From contig JBBECS010000050.1 in assembly GCA_040881685.1 (NCBI GenBank), positions 137,588 through 201,587 of the forward strand: DNA of 64,000 bases. The letters are read 5' to 3'. The notes below the pieces were generated by a model, which was not told where the DNA came from, made no database searches, and worked only from the letters and a program-made list of their open reading frames with translations. Both the position numbers and the translations under genes were made by a program. Numbering within the stretch: position 1 is the stretch's first letter; each line of letters begins with the position of its first letter. Positions 55,187-64,000 of the stretch are shown here, one piece after another. This DNA comes from Acidimicrobiia bacterium. Lineage in GTDB: Bacteria > Actinomycetota > Acidimicrobiia > IMCC26256 > PALSA-555.

Positions 55187-56218
55187 TCAGACCTCGATCG
55201 CCATGATCTTCCGGAGCCACGCAAACCCGAAGCAGGCCATGACGGCCGACACGATGACGGCCAGCACGCCGAGCGAGCTCGAGAAGAGCACTGACATGTA
55301 GTCGGGCTGGATGAGATAGAGCACACCGCCGAAGAGCGGCGGGAAGATCCCAAGGATCCATCCCGACAAGCGCCCCTCAGCGGTGAGCGACATGATCTCC
55401 CGCTTGAGCCGTTCGCGTTCGGTCATCGTGCGCGCCACGGTGTCGAGGAGCTCGGCCAAGTTTCCGCCCACCTCGCGCTGGATCCGGATCGCCATCACGG
55501 CCCACATGAGGTCGATGCTGTGCATGCGGTTTGCCGAGTCCTCGAGCGCGTCCTCGATGGGGCGGCCGAGTCGGCTCTCCGCGAACGCGCGTTGCAATTC
55601 GCGCCGTGACGGCTCCGATGCTTCTTCGGCCACCGCTTCGAGCCCTTGCGCGAACGAGAAGCCTGCACGCATCGATCCGGCCAGAAGGTTCAGCACGTCG
55701 GGAAGCTGCGTCTCGAACCGGCGCAGCCGCCGCTTGCGGCGCAGCTCGAGCCAGGCGATCGGGCCGATCACCGCCGCGATCGTCAACCCGAGCACCATCG
55801 GCGTCGGGAACATGAGCAACGAGAACAAGAACACGACAGACGCGCCGGCCAGATAGAAGAACACCGCTTCTGGCGGACGGAGTGGGAGGTCGGCTTGCTC
55901 GAGCTTGTCCTCGACCCGGTTCAGCAGACCCACGCGAGCCGCGAGCCGGCCCGTGAACCCCACCACCTCTTGCATGAGACGCGTCTCGGCCAGGTTCTGC
56001 TCGCCACGCGGCCCGGGCACGCCCGGGTCAGGACCCGCCTCTTCCAGACCGAACCCCGAGAGTCGCTTCTCGAGCCCGCTGCGATGGTCTCCCCCGATGA
56101 GCATCCACGCGAGTGCCATCGCGAGGATCGCGGCCGCCATGAGGATCGCGATGACGAGCCGCAGCGTGGAGTCGCCAGCGTCGACGGCCACGACTGAGAC
56201 GATGCTCTGCGGGCTCAT
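55187..56218 (-). CDS. tadB: Tad pilus assembly protein TadB (GspF-like)
   Basis: A 343-residue platform protein whose ATG overlaps the tadA stop (ATGA). Helices are at the N-terminus (LRLVIAILMAAAILAMALAW), the middle (VFFYLAGASVVFLFSLLMFP, TPMVLGLTIAAVIGPIAWLEL) and the C-terminus. The T2SF domain reads FETQLPDVLNLLAGSMRAGF and SFAQGLEAVAEEASEPSRRE. It partners TadC and the TadA ATPase. Confidence 0.9.
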   Translation of the reverse strand: MSPQSIVSVVAVDAGDSTLRLVIAILMAAAILAMALAWMLIGGDHRSGLEKRLSGFGLEEAGPDPGVPGPRGEQNLAETRLMQEVVGFTGRLAARVGLLNRVEDKLEQADLPLRPPEAVFFYLAGASVVFLFSLLMFPTPMVLGLTIAAVIGPIAWLELRRKRRLRRFETQLPDVLNLLAGSMRAGFSFAQGLEAVAEEASEPSRRELQRAFAESRLGRPIEDALEDSANRMHSIDLMWAVMAIRIQREVGGNLAELLDTVARTMTERERLKREIMSLTAEGRLSGWILGIFPPLFGGVLYLIQPDYMSVLFSSSLGVLAVIVSAVMACFGFAWLRKIMAIEV

Positions 56219-57588
56219 CGCTTCGCGCCGCCTCGGCGAGTGAACGGGTCCCCGGCGAACAGCGACGCGTCGAGTGTGATCCCGTAGTTGGCCAGCCGGT
56301 CGCCGACGCTCGGGCGGATGCCTGTGCTCTTGAGCTGGCCGAGGAACTTGCCCTCTTCGTCGAAGCCCATGCCGTAGTCGAAGAGGTAGAGGTCTTGGAG
56401 CACGATCACGTCACCTTCCATGCCCATGACCTCGCTGATGTGGGTGACGCGTCGTGTGCCGTCACGAAGTCGACTGAGGTGAACGATGAGATCGAGCGCG
56501 GAGGCCATCTGCTCCCGGATCACGCGAACCGGCAGGTCCATTCCGGCCATCAGGGCCATGGTCTCGACGCGCGACAACGTGTCGCGAGGCGAGTTCGAGT
56601 GAACGGTCGTGAGCGAGCCGTCGTGGCCCGTGTTCATCGCTTGGAGCATGTCGAGCGACTCGGCGCCACGGACCTCACCGACGACGATGCGATCGGGGCG
56701 CATGCGCAGCGAGTTGCGGACCAGGTCTCGGATCCTCACCTCGCCCTTGCCCTCGATGTTGGGCGGCCGACCTTCCATCGAGAGCACGTGCGGCTGCTGG
56801 AGCTGGAGCTCCTTCGCGTCCTCGATTGTGACGATGCGCTCGTCGGCCGGGATGAACGACGACAGCACGTTCAGCAGCGTCGTCTTCCCAGTTCCGGTTC
56901 CGCCGCTGACCACCACGTTGAGCCGGCCGCGCACGCACGCATCCATGAAGTGGGCCGTCTGCGCAGTGAGCGTTGACATCGCGATCAGGTCGTCGACGCG
57001 GTACGGGTCGGTGGCGAAACGGCGGATGGTCATGAACGGTCCGCCGATGGCGAGCGGATGCACGACGACGTTGACCCGGGAGCCATCCGGCAGGCGGGCG
57101 TCGACCATGGGCGTTGCCTCGTCGACCCGGCGACCCACCTGGCTCACGATCTTGTCGATGATCCGGCGCAGGTGGTTCTCGTCGACGAAGCGCACGTCGG
57201 TGAGAACGATCTTGCCCTCGCGTTCGACGAACACCTTGTCTGGCCCGTTGATCATCACCTCGTTGATCGTCGGCTCACGCAGGAGGCGGTCAATCGGGCC
57301 GTAGCCCAGCACGTCATCGAAGACCGACTGCACCAGCGCCTGACGCTCGTTGGTGTGCAACGCGAGCCGTTCTTGCGCGAGCGCCTTGTGCAGCTGCTCT
57401 TCCACCTGCTTGCGGAGATCGGCCTCTGAGACTCGCTGGTCATAGAGGATCGGCCCCAGCTCCTGGATCACGAACTGGTGCATCTTCTGGCGGAGATCCT
57501 CGAGCGCGTGCGCGCGGACGGCGTGATTCGGCTGCTGCGCCCCTTGCCACCGGCCCGCCGGCGGCGGCTGTTGCTGCTGCACGGTCAT
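56215..57588 (-). CDS. tadA: Tad pilus assembly ATPase TadA/CpaF
   Basis: A 457-residue secretion ATPase of the GspE family. The N-terminal domain has GYGPIDRLLREPTINEVMIN, the ATPase core has Walker A VVSGGTGTGKTTLLNVLS, an Asp box DERIVTIEDAKELQL, Walker B RMRPDRIVVGEVRGAESL and the His box NTGHDGSLTTVHSNSPRDTL. It powers Flp fibre assembly at the cytoplasmic face. A Gln/Pro-rich N-terminus precedes the domain. It is the third gene of the operon. Confidence 0.95.
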   Translation of the reverse strand: MTVQQQQPPPAGRWQGAQQPNHAVRAHALEDLRQKMHQFVIQELGPILYDQRVSEADLRKQVEEQLHKALAQERLALHTNERQALVQSVFDDVLGYGPIDRLLREPTINEVMINGPDKVFVEREGKIVLTDVRFVDENHLRRIIDKIVSQVGRRVDEATPMVDARLPDGSRVNVVVHPLAIGGPFMTIRRFATDPYRVDDLIAMSTLTAQTAHFMDACVRGRLNVVVSGGTGTGKTTLLNVLSSFIPADERIVTIEDAKELQLQQPHVLSMEGRPPNIEGKGEVRIRDLVRNSLRMRPDRIVVGEVRGAESLDMLQAMNTGHDGSLTTVHSNSPRDTLSRVETMALMAGMDLPVRVIREQMASALDLIVHLSRLRDGTRRVTHISEVMGMEGDVIVLQDLYLFDYGMGFDEEGKFLGQLKSTGIRPSVGDRLANYGITLDASLFAGDPFTRRGGAKR

Positions 57589-57606
57589 CGGTTCACCCCT
57601 GTTCCG

Positions 57607-58824
57607 CTACTTCTTCGCGCGCCAGAGTCGGCGCGGCTTCTTCTCGGCCGGCGCTGTATCGTGTTCGAGCAACGAGACTGCGATGTGCTCGAGCGCACGC
57701 GTCGCTGCGCTGCGTGGCTCGTAGTCCACGACGGGAATACCGGCATTCACCGACATCGGGACCGAGATGTCCGACGGGATGGGGAAATCGGCTCGCATCC
57801 CCAGCACTTGCTCGATCTCGCGCACATCGAGCTTGACCTGCGTGTTGGCTCGGTTCAGGACGAGCCGCAGCTTCGACCCGGCGATGGCCGCGAGGTCCAG
57901 CGCCTGGATGCCGATCTTGAGGTTCTTGACGCTCGGGATGTCCATGCTCCCGATCAGCAGCACCTCGTCGGCCGCGTCCACAACGGCGAGCACGTACTCG
58001 TCGAACTGCGTGGGCAGGTCGACGAGCACGTAGCCACACAACGATTGGAGCGCCGCACACAGGTTGACCATCTCGTCCGGTGGCATCTGCGCACCGAGGA
58101 CCGGCTCGGTCGGGGCCGGCAACACGAGAAGCCCGCTGTCGTGCCGAACCAACAGTGCTCGAACCATCTCGGCATCAGCGACCTGTGCAGTCGCCGCCGC
58201 ATCGAGGACGGTGTGCTGCGGTGGGATGCCGAGGAGGACGGCGACATCACCGAACTGGAGGTCACCATCGACGAGGGCGACGCGCTCTTGCGTCCTGCGG
58301 GCCATCGCGACCGCGACGTTGATGGCCACCGTGCTCTTGCCCACGCCACCCTTGGTCGAGAACACGGCCACGAGTCGACCGCGTGCGCCGCGCCGCTCGG
58401 CCACCGCAGGCGTGCGCGGCGAGCTCCCCGTCAGGAGGTCGCCGACGCGAGCGACGGACTGCCCGAGCGCGACGGCATCCTGCACCGACACCGTGTCACG
58501 CGCACCGGCGCGCAGCGCCGCCTGCAGGATCGCCGTCGACAGCTCTTCGATCGCGAAGACCGCGCCCAGCTCGGGATACGTGGCCACGAGCCGATGCACC
58601 TGCTGGAATCCGTAAGGAACTGCGAGGCCGGGACCGAAGACGGCGACGACCGCCCGACCCGGCCGCAGATGCTGCACGAGCTCCTCGATCGACTCGAACT
58701 GTGCCGCGCCGGCAAGGTGCGTGCCGAGGCGCATTCGGCTGCGGGGATCGGGCTCGATGACCGCGACGTCATACCGCGACACCCCCGGCACCGCCCCCGG
58801 CGCGTTCCCTTGCTCCAGCGCCAC
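57607..58824 (-). CDS. cpaE: Tad locus MinD-like ATPase CpaE/TadZ
   Basis: GTG 58824 starts a 405-residue protein. The first 130 residues form a receiver-like domain (YDVAVIEPDPRSRMRLGTHL) without an evident phosphorylation Asp in the right place. A MinD/ParA ATPase follows: VAVFSTKGGVGKSTVAINVA (deviant Walker A), VDGDLQFGDVAVLLG and VLVDLPTQFDEYVLAVVDAA. Proteins of this type place the pilus apparatus in the cell. It ends with a short Lys/Arg-rich tail. Confidence 0.9.
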   Translation of the reverse strand: MALEQGNAPGAVPGVSRYDVAVIEPDPRSRMRLGTHLAGAAQFESIEELVQHLRPGRAVVAVFGPGLAVPYGFQQVHRLVATYPELGAVFAIEELSTAILQAALRAGARDTVSVQDAVALGQSVARVGDLLTGSSPRTPAVAERRGARGRLVAVFSTKGGVGKSTVAINVAVAMARRTQERVALVDGDLQFGDVAVLLGIPPQHTVLDAAATAQVADAEMVRALLVRHDSGLLVLPAPTEPVLGAQMPPDEMVNLCAALQSLCGYVLVDLPTQFDEYVLAVVDAADEVLLIGSMDIPSVKNLKIGIQALDLAAIAGSKLRLVLNRANTQVKLDVREIEQVLGMRADFPIPSDISVPMSVNAGIPVVDYEPRSAATRALEHIAVSLLEHDTAPAEKKPRRLWRAKK

Positions 58825-58829
58825 GGGTG

Positions 58830-59546
58830 CTACCGACCCGAAGCCGAGACCGAACGATCGCCGCCCGATGCTGCGAGCGGACGCAACGTCAGGTACAGCG
58901 TTCCGTTCTTGTTGGCGCTCACGACCGCCAATGCCTCGTCAGGTCGGAGCTCGAACGTGATGAGCCCACTCGTGGCGGCGGTCGGCGACGGCTGCCCGTC
59001 GGTTCCACCCGCGCTGGCCGCCGTCTCTTGCCCGACTGCCAACACCTTCACGGCTTCGAGGATCACGGTTGCGCCGGTGTTGTCGACCACGAGGACGTCG
59101 ACGCGGTCACCGGGAGCGATCGCGTTGGCGACACCGCGCTCTGGATCGACCGAGATCGTCACGGCCACCTTGTCGCCACTGCCGATCGACGACGCGAGCG
59201 AGCCACCGCCACCCTCACTGGGCTGGACGAAGCTCTGCTCGGTGATGAACTGCTTGGCCTGGATCGTCGACGCGGCCACCTTGCCGCTCAGCAGACCTGA
59301 GTCCTTGACCGCCGCGGCCGGCACCGAGCCTCGAAGCACGCGATCTGCGGTGATCAGCCCTTCTGCCAAAGCCGCGTCGCCGGACATCCCCTTGGGGATG
59401 TCCTGTGCTGCCACGAAGGCCTCGACGAGCTCGACCTGATCCTCGGCACGCTGGTCGGCGCCAGACACATAGACGAAGACGGCGAATCCGGCAGCTGCCG
59501 CGAGCACGATGGCAGCGGCCGCGATGAGGGTGCGGCGGTTGCCCAC
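58830..59546 (-). CDS. cpaB: Tad pilus assembly protein CpaB/RcpC
   Basis: A 238-residue protein with an N-terminal membrane anchor (TLIAAAAIVLAAAAGFAVFVY) and SAF/CpaB-like domains: ELVEAFVAAQDIPKGMSGDA, RVLRGSVPAAAVKDSGLLSG and VDVLVVDNTGATVILEAVKV. It is the first gene of the Tad operon and probably acts in the cell envelope during fibre export. No secretin or prepilin peptidase gene is in the cluster. Confidence 0.88.
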   Translation of the reverse strand: MGNRRTLIAAAAIVLAAAAGFAVFVYVSGADQRAEDQVELVEAFVAAQDIPKGMSGDAALAEGLITADRVLRGSVPAAAVKDSGLLSGKVAASTIQAKQFITEQSFVQPSEGGGGSLASSIGSGDKVAVTISVDPERGVANAIAPGDRVDVLVVDNTGATVILEAVKVLAVGQETAASAGGTDGQPSPTAATSGLITFELRPDEALAVVSANKNGTLYLTLRPLAASGGDRSVSASGR

Positions 59547-59645
59547 GGGTCGCGCCCTTTCAGTCAGGAAGGTCCCAGCCCTCCCGACTTCATGGTCGGC
59601 CGTGGGCGCCCCGGTCTTTAACCTTCTCTTTCCGGGGTGGCGTGG

Positions 59646-61106
59646 TTACTCCTCGACTGGCTCCTCAGACGCCGTCGGCTCGGCCTCGACCACCGGCTCC
59701 GGCTGTGCTGCCGGCTCGGGCTCCGCCGCGGGCACGGGCTCCGCCGAGGCCTCCGGCGCTGCCTCCTCGCCGGGCTCGGCGGCGGGGGCTTCCGTGACCG
59801 GAGCTGCTTCGGCGACCGGGGCCCCGGCCGGGTCGCCGCCGACGTAGTTGCCGTGCTCGTCGTACGCGTGTTCGCCGAACTGCTCCTGGTACTCGGCGGC
59901 CACCACGCCACCTTCGGCGGCTTGCTTGATCGAGAGGCTGATGCGTCGCCGCTCGAGGTCGATGTCGATGATCTTCACCCACAGCTCTTCGCCGGGGGTG
60001 ACGACCTGCTCCGGCGCCTCCACATGGTGGACGGCCATCTCGGAGATGTGGACGAGGCCCTCGATGCCGTCGCCGACCTGCACGAAGGCGCCGAAGGGCA
60101 CGAGCTTCGTGACTCGCCCGTACACGAGCTCGCCGACCTGGTGGCCGTCGGCAAACTCCTGCCAGGGGTCCTGCTGGGTGGCCTTGAGGGACAGTGAGAT
60201 CCGCTCGCGCGAGAGGTCGACGTCGAGCACCTGCACGGTGACCTCGTCACCCACCTGCACCACGGAGCTCGGGTGGTCGACGTGCTTCCACGAGAGCTCC
60301 GACACATGGACGAGGCCGTCCATGCCGCCGAGGTCGACGAACGCGCCGAAGTTCACAACCGACGACACGACACCGCTGCGGACCTCCCCCGGCTTCAGGT
60401 TCGCGAGGAACTCGTCACGCTGCTCACGCTGTGTCTCCTCGAGGTACGCGCGACGTGACAGCACCACGTTGTTGCGGTTCTTGTCGAGCTCGATGATCTT
60501 GCACTCGAGCGTGCGTCCGACGAAGGGGTGGAGGTCGCGAACGCGCCGGAGATCGACCAGCGAGGCCGGCAGGAACCCGCGGAGTCCGATGTCGAGGATG
60601 AGGCCGCCCTTGACCACCTCGATCACGGGACCCGAGACGATCTCGTCCTTGTCCTTGAGCGCTTCGATCGTTCCCCAGGCTCGCTCGTATTGCGCGCGCT
60701 TCTTGGAGAGGATCAGTCGGCCGTCCTTGTCCTCCTTGGTAAGGACGAGGGCTTCGAGCTCTTCGTCGAGGGTGACGACCTCGTGGGGGTCCACGTCGTT
60801 GCGGATGGAGAGCTCCCGCGACGGGATCACACCTTCGGACTTGTAGCCGATGTCGAGCAGCACCTCGTCGCTGTCGATCTTGACGACCGTGCCGCGGACG
60901 ATGTCACCATCGTCGAACTCGACGATCGTCGCGTCGACCGCATCGGAGAACGATTGCCCGCCGAGGTCGTCCAACACGACCGGCGCGTCGTCCTCACGAA
61001 CTTGGGTGAGGGTGGTGCCTACCTCGGGGGCCGCCGCTTCGGCGGGCTCCCCAGTTACCTCGGGGACGGGGCTTCCGTTGCTCCCCGTCGCATCCTGATC
61101 CGACAA
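59646..61106 (-). CDS. rpsA: 30S ribosomal protein S1
   Basis: A 486-residue S1 protein with four S1 RNA-binding domains at about residues 67-136, 153-218, 239-308 and 325-394. The last two carry the classical VNFGAFVDLGGMDGLVHVSE and VPFGAFVQVGDGIEGLVHIS. The N-terminal 50 residues and the C-terminal 60 are acidic, Ala/Pro/Glu-rich and probably disordered. Four domains is usual for actinobacterial S1, which supports mRNA binding by the ribosome. It lies between the Tad operon and a methyltransferase on the same strand. Confidence 0.96.
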   Translation of the reverse strand: MSDQDATGSNGSPVPEVTGEPAEAAAPEVGTTLTQVREDDAPVVLDDLGGQSFSDAVDATIVEFDDGDIVRGTVVKIDSDEVLLDIGYKSEGVIPSRELSIRNDVDPHEVVTLDEELEALVLTKEDKDGRLILSKKRAQYERAWGTIEALKDKDEIVSGPVIEVVKGGLILDIGLRGFLPASLVDLRRVRDLHPFVGRTLECKIIELDKNRNNVVLSRRAYLEETQREQRDEFLANLKPGEVRSGVVSSVVNFGAFVDLGGMDGLVHVSELSWKHVDHPSSVVQVGDEVTVQVLDVDLSRERISLSLKATQQDPWQEFADGHQVGELVYGRVTKLVPFGAFVQVGDGIEGLVHISEMAVHHVEAPEQVVTPGEELWVKIIDIDLERRRISLSIKQAAEGGVVAAEYQEQFGEHAYDEHGNYVGGDPAGAPVAEAAPVTEAPAAEPGEEAAPEASAEPVPAAEPEPAAQPEPVVEAEPTASEEPVEE

Positions 61107-61206
61107 CTGCTTCTTCTTCGCTGCTGGGCGGCGCCGTCGGCACGGGTACCTCCCGGGCGCGAGCGACGCGGCTCTCGGCCGAGAACCGCCCGGTCAGGCT
61201 ACAGGT

Positions 61207-61941
61207 TCACGCCCTCCGCCGCCCCACCAGCAGCAGCTCCGGCGCGTCGAGGTCGGGTGGAACCGCGCGGTAGCGCCCGGGCGTGACGCCGTAGACGGCC
61301 TGCGCGTCCATCCCTGCGAGCGCGGCGAGCAGCTCGAGCTCGCGCGTCGTGAAGCACGTCGTCCAGAGATCGAAGTCCTGCTCGTCTCCTGCGCTGTTCC
61401 GCACCGTCGAACGCTCATGGAGCACACCGGTCGCGGGATTGAACGACTCGCCTTCCTCGAGGAAACGCACTGCAAACGGCGCGTGGAATGCAGATACCGC
61501 GATCGGGCCGCCGGGCTTCACCGCGCGAACGATCCGATGGAACACATCGACCTCGTCGCGCCCCCCGAGCAGGCCGAATCCCCCCTGGCACAAGCAGATG
61601 GCGGCGTCGAACTCGCTCTCATACGCCAGCTCGCGCACGTCGGCGACTTCGAAGCGCGCGTTGAGATGCTCGCCCTCCGCGGCCTCACGGGCCAAAGCAA
61701 CGAACTCTTCCGACGCATCGATGCCAATCGCCGTGATCCCCCGGCGCGAGAGCTCGAGCGCGTGGCGACCGGGTCCACACCCGATGTCCAGCACCGACTG
61801 CCCCGACGCGAAACCGAGCTCGTTCCACAGGAAGTCGATCTCCTGGGTGGTGCCCTTGGTGAAAGCGTTGCGCAGGTACGCCGGCCCGAGAAACTGAGCC
61901 ACCGGCCCGAACCAGTACCCCTCGGGCGGAGCCGTGCTCAC
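61207..61941 (-). CDS. Class I SAM-dependent methyltransferase
   Basis: GTG 61941 gives 244 residues; the open frame continues upstream only because it shadows polA. The enzyme has motif I SVLDIGCGPGRHALELSRRG, AIGIDASEEFVALAREAA, DAAICLCQGGFGLLGG and AVKPGGPIAVSAFHAP. The N-terminal GYWFGPVAQFLGPAYLRNAF with KGTTQEIDFLWNEL is typical of small actinobacterial methyltransferases of unknown substrate. It starts 15 nt after the polA stop and is probably co-transcribed with it. Confidence 0.85.
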   Translation of the reverse strand: MSTAPPEGYWFGPVAQFLGPAYLRNAFTKGTTQEIDFLWNELGFASGQSVLDIGCGPGRHALELSRRGITAIGIDASEEFVALAREAAEGEHLNARFEVADVRELAYESEFDAAICLCQGGFGLLGGRDEVDVFHRIVRAVKPGGPIAVSAFHAPFAVRFLEEGESFNPATGVLHERSTVRNSAGDEQDFDLWTTCFTTRELELLAALAGMDAQAVYGVTPGRYRAVPPDLDAPELLLVGRRRA

Positions 61942-61955
61942 CAGCAGCCGCGCGG

Positions 61956-64000
61956 CTACTTGGCTTCGGCCCAGTTCGGGCCGAAGCCGATGTCGACGGC
62001 GAGCGGCACTCGCAGCTCGGTGACCGACTCCATCGTGCTCCGGATGACGGGCTCGACGGCGACGCGCTCGTCGAGCGGAACCTCGAAGACGAGCTCGTCG
62101 TGCACGGTGAGCAGCATGCGGGTGCGGAAGCCGCCGGCGTCGAGCTCGTGGTCGACATCGATCATCGCCAGCTTGAAGATGTCGGCGGCAGAGCCCTGCA
62201 CGGGGGCGTTCTGCGCCATCCGCTCCCCCATCTGGCGGATCCGGAAGTTGTCGGACGACAGCTCCGCGATCTGACGTCGGCGGCCGAAGATCGTCGTGGT
62301 GTACCCGCGGCTCTTGGCTTCGTCGATCGTGTGCACCATGAACTCGCGCACGTTCGGGAAACCGTCGAAGTAGTTGTCCAAGATCTCGCGCGCTTCCCCC
62401 GTCTCGATGCCGAGCCGCTGGCCGAGTCCGAACGCCTCCATGCCGTAGGCCAGGCCGTAGTTCACGACCTTGGCGAAGCGCCGTTGCTCGGGAGTCACGC
62501 TGACTTCTTGCACGTCGAACACCTTCGCTGCGGTCACGGTGTGCACGTCGAGGCCCTTGTCGAAGGCGTCGATCAGCCCCGGGTCCTCGGCAAGATGCGC
62601 GAGCACGCGCAGCTCGATCTGGGAGTAGTCGGCCGTGAGCAACCCCCACCCTTCATCGGCGACGAAGGCCCGCCGGAACTCGCGACCGTCAGCGGTGCGG
62701 ACGGGCACATTCTGAAGGTTGGGGTTCTCGCTCGAGATGCGCCCGGTGGTCGTGTCGGTCTGCTTGAGCGTGGCATGGACCCGCCCATCGGGCTGGATCA
62801 AAGGTGGGAGCGCGTCGGCGTAGGTGCTGCGGAGCTTCTCCACCTCGCGGTAGCGCAACAGGTCCTCGACGATCGGATGGTCTTGCGCCATCTTCTGCAA
62901 CGAGTCGGCGTCGGTTGACGCGCCGGTCTTCGTCTTCTTCACCGGCGTGAGCCCGAGCTTGTCGAAGAGCACCACACGCAGCTGCGGGGTGGAGTTCACG
63001 TTGAACTCCTCGCCCGCGTGGGCCCAGATGCGCCGCATCAGCGCGTCGCACTCCTTGTTGAGCTGCGCGCTCAGCTCGTCGAGGAACATACGGTCGATGC
63101 CGATGCCCGCGTCCTCCATCTTTGCGAGCACACGCACCAGCGGCTGCTCGATGCGCACGTACAGATCAGTGAGCTCGCGCGCATCAAGGGCGTCGGACAA
63201 CGCGCTGGCCAGCCGCAAGATCGCTGCGGCGCGTCGCCCAGTCTCTTCGACTGCGGCGCCTCCGTCGAAGTCGAGCGTTCCCTCCTCGACATCGGGAGAG
63301 CGCACCTCGAGCGAGAGATAGCGCAACGCCAGATCCTCGAGCAGGTACTTTCTCTCGCCCGGGTCGAGCAGGTACGCCATGACCGCGGTGTCGTGCTGGA
63401 GCGTGCGCACATCGCTCCCGAGCCCGTGCATGAGCTCTTTGGCGCGATGTGTGACCAGCGGCGGCCCGCCCGTCGCGACCAGCGCGCCACCAGCTTCGGT
63501 GACCAGCGGGTCGAGGAGCAGATCACCGGCGGCGTAGGTGACCTGACCGTCTCCGGTGGCGATCGCCAAGCCATCGATGTGCTGCCCCGGGAGCGCGCCG
63601 CCCCACCGAGCTTCAAGCGCGTACGGCTCGCCGGCACTGGTGACGTCGCGAAGTCGGGCCGCGAGCGCTGCCGCGTCCCGGAGGATCTCCACCCTGGTGT
63701 CGAGGGTCTCGGAAGCCTCTTCCTCGGCCGCGACCGCACCGACGGCTTCCATCAACCGAGGGAGCAGGGTGCGGAACGCGAGCTGGTCGAATAGGACACG
63801 CACCTTCTCGCGGTCGAAGTTGCCCTGCTTGAGGTCGCTGAGCTCCACGCCGCAGTCCACATCGCGCACGAGCACCGACATCTGGCGGTTCAGGAACACG
63901 CGGTCGCGCATGTCGCCGAGGTTCTGACGCTGCTTCGGAGGGAGCTCGTCGAGGTGCTCGAAGATGCCCTCGAGGTTGCCGTACGTCGTGATGAGCTTGG
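61956..64000 (-). CDS. polA: DNA polymerase I, C-terminal part
   Basis: Partial gene whose 5' end lies beyond the right edge; the frame is open to 64000 and the edge encodes the helix-3-turn-helix end of the 5' nuclease domain (KLITTYGNLEGIFEHLDELP). The central 3'-5' exonuclease-like domain lacks an evident DxE metal site, as in other actinobacterial enzymes. The polymerase domain is complete: motif A ADYSQIELRVLAHLAEDPGL, motif B RRFAKVVNYGLAYGMEAFGL and motif C LLTVHDELVFEVP. It fills gaps in excision repair and replaces Okazaki primers. Confidence 0.96.
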   Translation of the reverse strand, partial: KLITTYGNLEGIFEHLDELPPKQRQNLGDMRDRVFLNRQMSVLVRDVDCGVELSDLKQGNFDREKVRVLFDQLAFRTLLPRLMEAVGAVAAEEEASETLDTRVEILRDAAALAARLRDVTSAGEPYALEARWGGALPGQHIDGLAIATGDGQVTYAAGDLLLDPLVTEAGGALVATGGPPLVTHRAKELMHGLGSDVRTLQHDTAVMAYLLDPGERKYLLEDLALRYLSLEVRSPDVEEGTLDFDGGAAVEETGRRAAAILRLASALSDALDARELTDLYVRIEQPLVRVLAKMEDAGIGIDRMFLDELSAQLNKECDALMRRIWAHAGEEFNVNSTPQLRVVLFDKLGLTPVKKTKTGASTDADSLQKMAQDHPIVEDLLRYREVEKLRSTYADALPPLIQPDGRVHATLKQTDTTTGRISSENPNLQNVPVRTADGREFRRAFVADEGWGLLTADYSQIELRVLAHLAEDPGLIDAFDKGLDVHTVTAAKVFDVQEVSVTPEQRRFAKVVNYGLAYGMEAFGLGQRLGIETGEAREILDNYFDGFPNVREFMVHTIDEAKSRGYTTTIFGRRRQIAELSSDNFRIRQMGERMAQNAPVQGSAADIFKLAMIDVDHELDAGGFRTRMLLTVHDELVFEVPLDERVAVEPVIRSTMESVTELRVPLAVDIGFGPNWAEAK

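Noticed and set aside
61130-61190. CACGGGTACCTCCCGGG upstream of rpsA as a sixth palindromic element
   Set aside because: The centre GGGTACC is similar but the stem does not pair and the second hairpin is missing.

Overview
The window reads as chromosomal DNA of a high-GC actinobacterium, most likely an uncultured member of the Acidimicrobiia or a close relative. The reasons are the strong G+C bias in codon third positions, a deazaflavin (F420)-type nitroreductase, the uvrC-rapZ-yvcK-gap-pgk-tpi-secG order typical of Actinobacteria, and a Tad/Flp pilus locus of the Gram-positive type. The lineage is inferred from gene content; no 16S gene is present.

Layout. 1-11 kb: start of a DinG-type helicase, then an accessory catabolic and redox set (aldo/keto reductase, F420-type nitroreductase, amidase, amidohydrolase, beta-hydroxyacid dehydrogenase, carboxymuconolactone decarboxylase-like protein, zinc alcohol dehydrogenase, SRPBCC protein, FAD oxidoreductase) with two secreted proteins. 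12-22.5 kb: an island ending in an intact tRNA-Leu(GAG). 22.5-29 kb: a glycosyltransferase and a complete oligopeptide ABC transporter operon (oppABCDF order). 29-36 kb: secG, tpiA, pgk, gap, yvcK, rapZ, uvrC. 36-44.5 kb: nadA behind a structured leader, then a surface-polysaccharide cluster. 44.5-51 kb: uvrA, a membrane protein, uvrB, coaE. 51-59.5 kb: two tandem Flp pilins, a HAD hydrolase and the Tad operon (cpaB, cpaE, tadA, tadB, tadC) followed by a membrane protein. 59.6-64 kb: rpsA, a methyltransferase and the 3' part of polA.

The most unusual part is 11.96-22.46 kb. The 3' end of the tRNA-Leu gene (plus-strand core GTGTCGGAGGGGGGACTTG) recurs in direct orientation at 11963, 12001, 16118, 16856, 17506, 18814, 20031 and 21196, ending with the intact tRNA at 22380. 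Each interval carries one to three genes: a cyclase-ATPase, a methyltransferase, a small-ORF/Doc pair, a DUF4160/DUF2442 pair, an AbiEii-type nucleotidyltransferase pair, an L,D-transpeptidase plus a recombinase-like fragment, and a metalloprotease. The flanks of the core are shuffled between copies, and two flank types are exact 14-nt inverted complements, as expected for a site-specific recombination site. Several cargo genes are broken (in-frame TAG, 1-nt frameshift, 5' truncation). I read this as a tRNA-anchored cassette array built by serial integration and now decaying; no intact recombinase lies in the window.

Two further non-coding systems stand out. A dispersed two-hairpin palindromic element (five copies at about 4.06, 31.35, 32.5, 33.5 and 47.34 kb) keeps its stems by compensatory changes; three copies lie directly upstream of start codons and two are translated as matching peptides at the two ends of YvcK. 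The nadA leader can form mutually exclusive hairpins that control the Shine-Dalgarno sequence and carries an ACAACCCCG element reminiscent of the NAD+-I (nadA motif) riboswitch.
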